6,372 nucleotides of DNA from NCBI GenBank assembly GCA_025360565.1, contig JANYBY010000184.1, positions 1 to 6,372 on the forward strand. Reading direction: 5' to 3'. Source of the DNA: Bacteroidota bacterium (lineage in GTDB: Bacteria > Bacteroidota > Bacteroidia > B-17B0 > Aurantibacillaceae). The notes under the pieces were generated by a model, which was not told the origin of the DNA, searched no databases, and saw only the letters and a program-made list of their open reading frames with translations. Shown one piece after another: positions 1 through 4,460 of this stretch (position 1 is the first letter of the stretch; every line of letters begins with the position of its first letter). Made by a program: the position numbers and the translations under genes.

Positions 1-751
1 CGATGAACTACTGCAACAAAATTTGCCGGACTATTTTATTTTCTTTCAGCCAAAAGATATTGTAAGCGGCGATTTTTATTGGGCCTCACCATTAGCTAAC
101 GATACCTTCGGGCTGGTTACGGCCGACAGCACGGGTCATGGCGTACCCGGCGCCATTATGTGCATGCTAAATATTTCGTGCTTAAAAGAAGCCATCAAAG
201 GCCAGCATTTAACGGCGCCTAACGAAATATTAAATTATACCCGAACCCAGATCATTGAACATTTATCAAACGACGGAAGCGCAACGGGCGGAAAAGACGG
301 AATGGACTGCAGCTTAATTGCCTTTGATTTTAAAAATAATAAATTAACTTTCTCGGCTGCGAATAATCCCGTTTGGATTGTGCGGAACAAGCCGGCCACT
401 GAGTTTGCCGAAGTGGCTTCGACAAGCTCAGCCACCTTAAAGGAATTTCTTGAATTTGCCCCTGATAAAATGCCGATCGGTAAGCACGACAGGGACAATA
501 TTCCGTTTACACAAAAAACAATTGAATTATTTAAAGGCGATGTGGTTTATACTTTAACCGACGGTTTTCCCGATCAGTTTGGCGGACCCAAAGGAAAAAA
601 ATTTATGTATAAGCCTTTAAAGGAATTGCTGATCTCCATCTCGCATTTACCAATGGCGGAACAAAAAGAAAAACTTTCCGCTTCGTTAAATAACTGGAAA
701 GGTAATTTAGAACAAATTGATGATGTTTGTTTGGTAGGGGTGCGCGTTTAA
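1..751 (+). CDS. SpoIIE/PP2C-family serine phosphatase, C-terminal domain (5' truncated)
   Basis: The open frame enters from the left edge (first full codon 2-4, reading DELLQQN) and stops at TAA 749-751. The TTG at 23 is an internal Leu codon, not a start. Counting from that Leu, PPM phosphatase motifs appear in order: SGDFYW (metal-binding Asp17), TADSTGHG (Asp35), KDGMD (92-95), NNPVWIVR (114-121), MPIG (150-153), TDGFPDQFGG (179-188) and QIDD (231-234, Asp233/234). All expected acidic metal ligands are present, so the domain should be active. Such domains dephosphorylate Ser/Thr residues, typically on anti-sigma-factor antagonists or other partner-switch proteins; the substrate here cannot be read. 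In Bacteroidota this domain usually ends a larger protein with TPR, HAMP or membrane sensor regions, which would lie left of the window. Residues about 125-140, between NNPVWIVR and MPIG, are an unusual low-complexity insert that coincides with a DNA repeat. The gene converges on uup. Confidence 0.93.
   Translation, partial: DELLQQNLPDYFIFFQPKDIVSGDFYWASPLANDTFGLVTADSTGHGVPGAIMCMLNISCLKEAIKGQHLTAPNEILNYTRTQIIEHLSNDGSATGGKDGMDCSLIAFDFKNNKLTFSAANNPVWIVRNKPATEFAEVASTSSATLKEFLEFAPDKMPIGKHDRDNIPFTQKTIELFKGDVVYTLTDGFPDQFGGPKGKKFMYKPLKELLISISHLPMAEQKEKLSASLNNWKGNLEQIDDVCLVGVRV
396..434. repeat. Inverted pair of REP-like repeats inside the phosphatase gene
   Basis: Two 15-base cores lie in opposite orientation: CTGAGTTTGCCGAAG at 399-413 and CTTCGACAAGCTCAG at 417-431. 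The second is the reverse complement of the first with two differences. Each core is bracketed by complementary triplets (CCA 396-398, TGG 414-416, CCA 432-434), so GCCACT 395-400 pairs with AGTGGC 412-417, and GTGGCT 413-418 with AGCCAC 430-435. From memory, the CTTCGACAAGCTCAG core is a common dispersed repeat in many bacterial genomes. Translated in the phosphatase frame it gives TEFAEVASTSSAT, lengthening a surface loop without breaking the frame. The read-through on the opposite strand (ELVEATS) is the peptide signature often mispredicted from such repeats. Confidence 0.7.
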
Positions 752-754
752 GAT

Positions 755-767
755 CCGAATGCTTCGG
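755..767. other. Small hairpin after the phosphatase stop codon
   Basis: CCGAA (755-759) and TTCGG (763-767) form a perfect 5-bp stem with a 3-base TGC loop, starting 4 bases after the phosphatase stop. It is followed by TTAAG rather than a T run. It may stabilise or help end the phosphatase mRNA, but it is too short to call a terminator. Confidence 0.25.
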
Positions 768-770
768 TTA

Positions 771-816
771 AGACCTTCCAGATTTTACATTATCATCCCC
801 AAAACCCGGAAGGTCT
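771..816 (-). terminator. Long stem-loop between convergent genes, best paired in the uup transcript
   Basis: Arms 771-786 and 801-816 are complementary over 16 positions around a 14-base loop; the outer 9 bp (AGACCTTCC/GGAAGGTCT) are perfect. In the minus-strand RNA the two imperfect positions become G.U wobbles, giving an unbroken 16-bp helix that begins 16 bases after the uup stop. In the plus-strand RNA they are A.C mismatches. No T run follows on either strand, so this is not a textbook intrinsic terminator, although hairpin-only ends are plausible between converging genes. Immediately next to it, GTCTGAGCAGAC (813-824) is a second short inverted repeat sharing the outer arm. The whole could also be a dispersed intergenic repeat. 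Confidence 0.45.
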
Positions 817-832
817 GAGCAGACAAAGCCCC

Positions 833-2776
833 TCACCCCTCCTGTATCTCAAGCCACCTCATCGATTTTCCTTCTAACGATTCTGTAAGGCTTTTTAACT
901 CTGCGCTTAATTTTTGTACTTTATCAAAGTCAGAAGTACTATTATTAAGATCCGTTTCCAATTGTTTTTTCTTTTCTTCTAACTGCGGAATTTCAACCTC
1001 CAGCAATTCCATTTCACGTTGAACTTTGTACGATAACTTTTTTACCGATGCCGTTTTTACGGGTTCTGCTTTTGTTTGTGCAGTGCCTGCGTTTATTTCA
1101 GCGTCCCTTTTTATCTGCTGCGGCAGATTATTTTCTATTATTTGTTGCGCCAATACCTCTTTATTCTCCGAACTTTGTCCTTGTTTCCAGTTTCTGTACT
1201 CAGTATAATTTCCGGGATAATCCTTTATAGTTCCGTTTCCTTCCATCACAAAAGTGTGATCCACTAACCTGTCAATAAAATAACGGTCGTGCGATACAAT
1301 TAAAACACAACCCTTAAATTCCTCCAAAAAATCTTCCAATGTTTGCAGCGTTACAATATCCAGATCATTGGTGGGCTCATCCAGAATTAAAAAATTCGGG
1401 TTCTTCATCAAAATGGTCAACAAATACAATCTTCTTTTTTCGCCGCCGCTCAAAGTATGCGCGTAACTAAATTGTACGTTTGGGGCAAAATTAAACCGCG
1501 TTAATAAATTAGATGCTGATAAACTTTGTCCGCTCGCCAAGGGAATATGCTCTGCAATATCTCTTACAATTTCAATTATCCGTTTATCATTATTAATTAG
1601 CATGCCGCCTTGCGAATAATAACCAAACACAATAGTGTCTCCCAGCTGCACCTTACCGGTATCAACGTCTTCCTTGCCTTGTATAATATTCAAAAGAGTG
1701 GTTTTCCCTACTCCATTTTTTCCAACCACACCAATTTTTTCGCCCGGAATAAACGTATAAGTAAATGGTTCGGTTAAAATATTTTTGTTAGGATAATTTT
1801 TTGTAATGCTATGCAGCTCCACAATTTTAGAGCCCATGCGTTCCATCTTTAAAGTAAGTTCTATCTTTTTTTCGATGCGTTTTTCCTTTGCCCTTTTTTC
1901 AATATCCGCAAATGCATCCACGCGTGATTTTGATTTAACCGTGCGCGCCCTTGGCATCTTTCGTACCCACACCACTTCACGGCGGTACAAGTTTTTAGCT
2001 TTGTCTATCTCAGCGTTCTTTATCTCTTCACGTTCTGCCTTCTTCTCTATGTAATAATCAAAATTACCCTTGTACTCATAAAGTTCGTGATTATCTATCT
2101 CAATAATTTTATCACACACCTCATCCAAAAAATACCGATCGTGCGTTACCAATAAAATACTTAGTGATGGGTCATCCAAATAATTCTCGAGCCACTCTAT
2201 CATGTCAATATCCAAATGATTGGTTGGCTCATCCATGATAATTAAATTCGGACGGTTGATCAATGTAAGTGCCAGTGCCACACGTTTTTTCTGTCCGCCC
2301 GAAAGTGTATTAATAACCTGAGTTGTATCTGTAATTTCCAAACGCGTTAAAATTTCACCAATATTTTTTTCGTAATCCCAGGCTTCGATCAGGTTCATGT
2401 TGTTCAGCGCCTCTTCCAGCTTATCCGCGGTCTGCGGTGAAGAAGAAGTTTCGCTTAATTTTATAACAGCATCGTATTCTTTTATGGCGCGTACAAATTT
2501 ATTGTCGGCCGTATCTATTAATTGCTGAATGGTCAACGTTTCATCAAAAGAAAAATTCTGATCCAAAAAGCCAACGGTAATATCCCTTCTAAAAATAACT
2601 TCCCCTTCGTCTGCGATCTCGAGCCCTTTTAAAATTTTAAACAAGGTTGTTTTGCCCGAACCGTTCTTTGCTACCAGTGCAAGCTTCTCGCCGTAATTAA
2701 TACCGAAACTTATTTTATTAAATAAAACTTTGGCTCCGTATGCTTTGGATAAATTGTTAATTGAAAGTAAGTTCAT
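833..2776 (-). CDS. uup: Uup-type ABC-F ATPase, ribosome-associated
   Basis: This is a 647-residue protein with two ATP-binding cassettes and no membrane segments, the ABC-F layout, so it is a soluble translation-related ATPase rather than a transporter. Cassette 1: Walker A AKNGSGKTT (36-44, first Gly replaced by Ala), signature LSGGQ (158-162), Walker B LIIMDE (178-183, catalytic Glu183), H-loop His212. The basic linker between cassettes (about 235-310) contains WVRKMPRARTVKSKSR, typical of Uup. Cassette 2: Walker A GKNGVGKT (352-359), signature LSGGE (442-446), Walker B FLILDE (462-467, Glu467), H-loop His496. A Gln/Glu/Lys-rich spacer (about 535-580) leads to a C-terminal coiled coil (about 583-645), the Uup C-terminal domain. 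In E. coli, Uup affects ribosome function and transposon precise excision. The ATG at 2776 lies 9 bases after the upstream lipoprotein stop, with no visible Shine-Dalgarno. Full length, no damage seen. Confidence 0.95.
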   Translation of the reverse strand: MNLLSINNLSKAYGAKVLFNKISFGINYGEKLALVAKNGSGKTTLFKILKGLEIADEGEVIFRRDITVGFLDQNFSFDETLTIQQLIDTADNKFVRAIKEYDAVIKLSETSSSPQTADKLEEALNNMNLIEAWDYEKNIGEILTRLEITDTTQVINTLSGGQKKRVALALTLINRPNLIIMDEPTNHLDIDMIEWLENYLDDPSLSILLVTHDRYFLDEVCDKIIEIDNHELYEYKGNFDYYIEKKAEREEIKNAEIDKAKNLYRREVVWVRKMPRARTVKSKSRVDAFADIEKRAKEKRIEKKIELTLKMERMGSKIVELHSITKNYPNKNILTEPFTYTFIPGEKIGVVGKNGVGKTTLLNIIQGKEDVDTGKVQLGDTIVFGYYSQGGMLINNDKRIIEIVRDIAEHIPLASGQSLSASNLLTRFNFAPNVQFSYAHTLSGGEKRRLYLLTILMKNPNFLILDEPTNDLDIVTLQTLEDFLEEFKGCVLIVSHDRYFIDRLVDHTFVMEGNGTIKDYPGNYTEYRNWKQGQSSENKEVLAQQIIENNLPQQIKRDAEINAGTAQTKAEPVKTASVKKLSYKVQREMELLEVEIPQLEEKKKQLETDLNNSTSDFDKVQKLSAELKSLTESLEGKSMRWLEIQEG

Positions 2777-2785
2777 TGCGGAAGA

Positions 2786-3280
2786 TTAAGGTCGCGTTCT
2801 AGAGGGAAGATATTTTTCTAATACACAGGGTGAGGAATATGGGCACTTGGCATTGATCTCAAATTTTTCTTCTTCCATAATTTTTTCTTTTGTAATATTG
2901 ATCACTTTAAACTCTTTTTGCCACTCTAATTTTAAACAGGCTAAATCAAATTCAGTCATTGAACTTCCGTCCGGTGTTTTTTTGTAGTAGCGCCAGGCTT
3001 CGTATAATTTATACTTTCCTATTTTTAAAGTTTTTTTAAAGCTTCCGTCCTTATCGGTTTTAACCGAATCTGCTTTGCCTTTTTCAGAAATTATAATTAT
3101 ACTTTTATTGGCATAAGGTTTTGCTTTTCGGGCATCCTCTTCCATTTGTGCAGTTGGCCTTGCACCTCCGCAATAAGGCTGAATAAACGATATTTTTTGT
3201 GTGAGCTCCTTTTTTTGAGCGCAAGAACAAAACGAAAAAGCTAAAAGCGAAAATAGTATTAATGACGAAAAAAATTTCAT
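2786..3280 (-). CDS. Small secreted lipoprotein, Bacteroidota-specific, function unknown
   Basis: The 164-residue protein starts at ATG 3280; the frame opens two codons earlier at a TTG, which I reject because ATG gives a normal signal peptide. Residues 1-19 are a Lys plus hydrophobic stretch (MKFFSSLILFSLLAFSF) ending in CSCAQKK; Cys20, with Ser at -1, is the likely lipidated residue. Cys18, with Phe at -1, fits less well. The mature part has a YCGG motif (36-39), a segment KSIIIISEKGKADSVKTDKDGSFKKTL (about 59-84) resembling the strand-turn-strand of carboxypeptidase-regulatory-like beta-sandwich domains, and four further Cys (37, 115, 146, 152) that could form disulfides. The CPYSSPC ending and the YCGG-ARP start recur, from memory, in uncharacterised Bacteroidota lipoproteins. 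It probably sits in the periplasm or at the outer membrane. The gene precedes uup by 9 bases, suggesting co-transcription. No enzymatic motif is visible. Confidence 0.85.
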   Translation of the reverse strand: MKFFSSLILFSLLAFSFCSCAQKKELTQKISFIQPYCGGARPTAQMEEDARKAKPYANKSIIIISEKGKADSVKTDKDGSFKKTLKIGKYKLYEAWRYYKKTPDGSSMTEFDLACLKLEWQKEFKVINITKEKIMEEEKFEINAKCPYSSPCVLEKYLPSRTRP

Positions 3281-3283
3281 GTG

Positions 3284-3291
3284 CAAAGTTA
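3284..3291 (-). promoter_or_regulatory. Candidate Bacteroidota -7 promoter box for lipoprotein-uup
   Basis: Read on the minus strand this is TAACTTTG, an exact match to TAnnTTTG, the -7 element used by the primary sigma factor of Bacteroidota. It ends 3 bases before the lipoprotein ATG, so a transcript started from it would be essentially leaderless. No convincing TTG -33 element lies about 19 bases upstream. It may be genuine or chance. Confidence 0.35.
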
Positions 3292-3340
3292 ATGATTTAT
3301 TCGCTAATAGCTCAGTATTATATCTGTTTAGTCAACCCTC

Positions 3341-3490
3341 AAAAAATGCTCTTTAATTGGGCGCCCCCGCCTGCATAAACATTTCGGCGGGCAGGCGGGC
3401 GGGCTGTCGCTACTCGCTTTTTTTACTTTGCTCCGCGACGTAAAAAAGAGCTCAAACAGGCCGCTCCATCCCTGGCGCAACTCTGCGTAT
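3341..3490 (-). ncRNA. Putative structured non-coding RNA / conserved intergenic element
   Basis: On the minus strand this stretch begins ATACGCAGAGTTGCGCCAGG and folds into a long imperfect hairpin. CTGT (3459-3456) pairs with ACAG (3407-3404), next to GG/CC (3462-3461 with 3403-3402). Further in, CTCTTTTTTAC (3450-3440) pairs with GTAAAAAA...GAG (3427-3413), leaving a 3-base bulge and the loop GTCGCGGAGCAAA. A GC-rich inverted repeat (3399-3366) and a T6 tract (3346-3341) follow. The elements GGGATGGAGCGG and GCGAGTAGCGACAGCCC recur, from memory, between genes in many Bacteroidota genomes; my best guess is a relative of the Flavo-1 RNA class, unverified. A 61-codon frame spans it (3513-3328), but I think it is spurious. 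It lies upstream of, and on the same strand as, the lipoprotein gene, so it could be an independent small RNA or part of a long leader. Exact ends are uncertain. Confidence 0.5.
3366..3399. repeat. GC-rich inverted repeat (REP-like)
   Basis: CCCGCCTGC (3366-3374) and GCAGGCGGG (3391-3399) are perfect 9-base complements around a 16-base loop. The palindrome GGGCGCCC (3359-3366) abuts the left arm. The stretch is far richer in G+C than its AT-rich surroundings. It sits at the 3' side of the putative minus-strand RNA and could be its terminal stem, or a separate REP-like insertion. Confidence 0.55.
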
Positions 3491-3492
3491 TG

Positions 3493-3500
3493 CAAATCTA
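3493..3500 (-). promoter_or_regulatory. Candidate -7 promoter box for the structured RNA
   Basis: The minus strand reads TAGATTTG, an exact TAnnTTTG match, directly before the conserved-looking segment ATACGCAGAG. Initiation a few bases downstream would start the transcript near 3487. A TTG lies only 10 bases upstream (TTGAACCAGTTTT), too close for a normal -33 element, so support is partial. Confidence 0.4.
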
Positions 3501-3550
3501 AAAACTGGTTCAATCTTACTATTTAAACGCCAAAAAACGGTTTTCTTTTA

Positions 3551-3558
3551 TACCTTTA
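3551..3558 (+). promoter_or_regulatory. Weak -7-like box upstream of the 216-residue protein
   Basis: TACCTTTA matches TAnnTTTG at all but the last base and ends 15 bases before the ATG at 3574. No TTG is found at the expected -33 spacing. Some promoter must lie in this gap for the plus-strand gene, and this is the best candidate I see. Confidence 0.22.
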
Positions 3559-3573
3559 CTATTCCAATTCCCC

Positions 3574-4224
3574 ATGAAAAAACCTGTCATCTTCGCAATT
3601 ATAACCCTTGCTGTTTTTGCTTTCAGTTTTATTTTAAAATTTACCCGAACTAATGAAACGAATACTTATCAAAACACTGAAGAATGTCCTCCCGAAGGAA
3701 ACGCAAAGTCTGAACGCATCGGCGAATTAAATAAATTTAAGAATCGTTTAGAAATTCCAACGAAACAACAAATAGACACACTTATTACGCTGAAAAAAAT
3801 TCTTGAACATGGCGACGATAAAAAGAGATGGGAGAATACAAAAGCGGTTTCAATTATAGGATATGTTTACGAAGTGAAGAATGGCGGTGTTGAGACATGC
3901 AATTGCAAGGATGCAACAACAAAAGATACGCACATTGAAATTTTATTGGACCCCATGCAAAATGAAAAAATGTTCAGGGTTGTTGCCGAAGTTACACCGC
4001 GCATGCGCAAATTAATGCTTGCAAAGGGAATTGACTGGAGTACAAAAACATTACGCGATAAAATTTTAGGGCGCTGGGTAAAATTTGATGGCTGGTTGTT
4101 TTTTGATGAAGAACATGCCAACGCCGCGGAGAACACCGCTCCCGGCCGTGAAAGAAACTGGCGAGCAACCGCCTGGGAAATTCATCCGATCACAAATATC
4201 GAGGTTACTGTTAGGCCAAGATAG
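3574..4224 (+). CDS. Membrane-anchored or exported protein of unknown function, OB-fold-like core
   Basis: The 216-residue protein starts at ATG 3574 and stops at TAG 4222-4224. Residues 1-22 (MKKPVIFAIITLAVFAFSFI) are a Lys-Lys plus hydrophobic helix with no lipobox, so it is either a signal anchor or a signal peptide; the rest should face the periplasm. Residues 45-90 are charged and probably helical. The core (about 90-215) shows alternating strands: VSIIGYVYEVK (92-102), DTHIEILL (118-125), FRVVAEVTP (134-142), a helix (143-165), GRWVKFDGWLFFD (166-178) and RATAWEIHPI (197-206). This order of an initial GYV strand followed by a barrel resembles OB-fold domains, which is inference only. 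Distinctive motifs are ETCNC (107-111) and EEHANAAENTAP (179-190); Cys109/Cys111 with His120, His181 and His204 might bind metal. It is a lone gene flanked by opposite-strand neighbours. I do not recognise a named family. Confidence 0.85.
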   Translation: MKKPVIFAIITLAVFAFSFILKFTRTNETNTYQNTEECPPEGNAKSERIGELNKFKNRLEIPTKQQIDTLITLKKILEHGDDKKRWENTKAVSIIGYVYEVKNGGVETCNCKDATTKDTHIEILLDPMQNEKMFRVVAEVTPRMRKLMLAKGIDWSTKTLRDKILGRWVKFDGWLFFDEEHANAAENTAPGRERNWRATAWEIHPITNIEVTVRPR

Positions 4225-4455
4225 TTGTTGTTAACATTTGATGCAAGAGGCAAGACCAAAGGGAGGCAAGACCGAGACGTGTTAAGTGGAGGGTTGATCC
4301 CGATCCGCCGCGGCGGAGAAACAAGACCGTGAAGTATGGTGAGCAGTGAAGTTCAAAAATTAGTTCGCGCAGAGAGGCAAGAGGCGCAGAGAATTTGAAA
4401 AAATATACTAGAAACAGATTCTTTGATCTCTCAATATATAACTAAGTTATAATGA
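4225..4455. other. Convergent intergenic region with short repeats, no gene
   Basis: I see no protein or RNA gene in these 231 bases. GAGGCAAGACC occurs at 4247-4257 and again at 4263-4273. GAGGCAAG recurs at 4374-4381, and CAAGACC a third time at 4322-4328. The segment is purine-rich on the plus strand and differs in composition from both neighbours. It looks like decayed dispersed repeats between two converging genes. Confidence 0.5.
4304..4317. repeat. Perfect 14-base GC palindrome
   Basis: TCCGCCGCGGCGGA equals its own reverse complement and stands out in a moderately AT-rich gap. It may mark a small repeat unit (preceded by GATCCCGA) or act as a strong hairpin between converging transcripts. 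No T run follows on either strand. Confidence 0.5.
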
Positions 4456-4460
4456 TCAAA
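4422..4460 (-). terminator. Weak stem-loop at the end of the TonB receptor gene
   Basis: TTTGATC (4422-4428) is complementary to GATCAAA (4454-4460). Inside them TATAAC (4437-4442) pairs with GTTATA (4446-4451) around a 3-base loop. The outer arm includes the receptor stop codon, and there is no T tract after it on the minus strand. It is a possible transcript-end structure, but AT-rich sequence makes chance pairing likely. Confidence 0.25.

Noticed and set aside
235..498. Minus-strand 87-codon frame inside the phosphatase gene
   Set aside because: It is the antisense shadow of a clearly conserved catalytic domain. Its ELVEATS segment is the reverse reading of the REP repeat.
1026..2054. Several plus-strand frames of 60-82 codons inside uup
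   Set aside because: All are antisense shadows of the ABC-F coding sequence, and their apparent hydrophobicity comes from reverse-complemented Lys/Glu-rich codons.
3284..3286. TTG start for the lipoprotein, adding Met-His
   Set aside because: The ATG at 3280 gives a standard Lys-plus-hydrophobic signal peptide, and the TTG overlaps the -7-like box.
3317..3335. TTGACT and TATAAT hexamers on the minus strand, looking like a sigma-70 promoter
   Set aside because: They are only 7 bases apart instead of about 17, and Bacteroidota do not use the E. coli consensus.
3328..3513. Minus-strand 61-codon open frame (starts MNQFLDLQYAEL)
   Set aside because: It is coextensive with the structured element and translates hairpin arms and GC repeats (PPACPPKCLCRRGRP). 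There is no domain or signal peptide, and no homology is evident. More likely a spurious frame across a non-coding RNA or repeat.
3867..4136. Minus-strand 89-codon frame antisense to the 216-residue protein
   Set aside because: It is the antisense of a well-formed coding sequence, with no motif and no start context.
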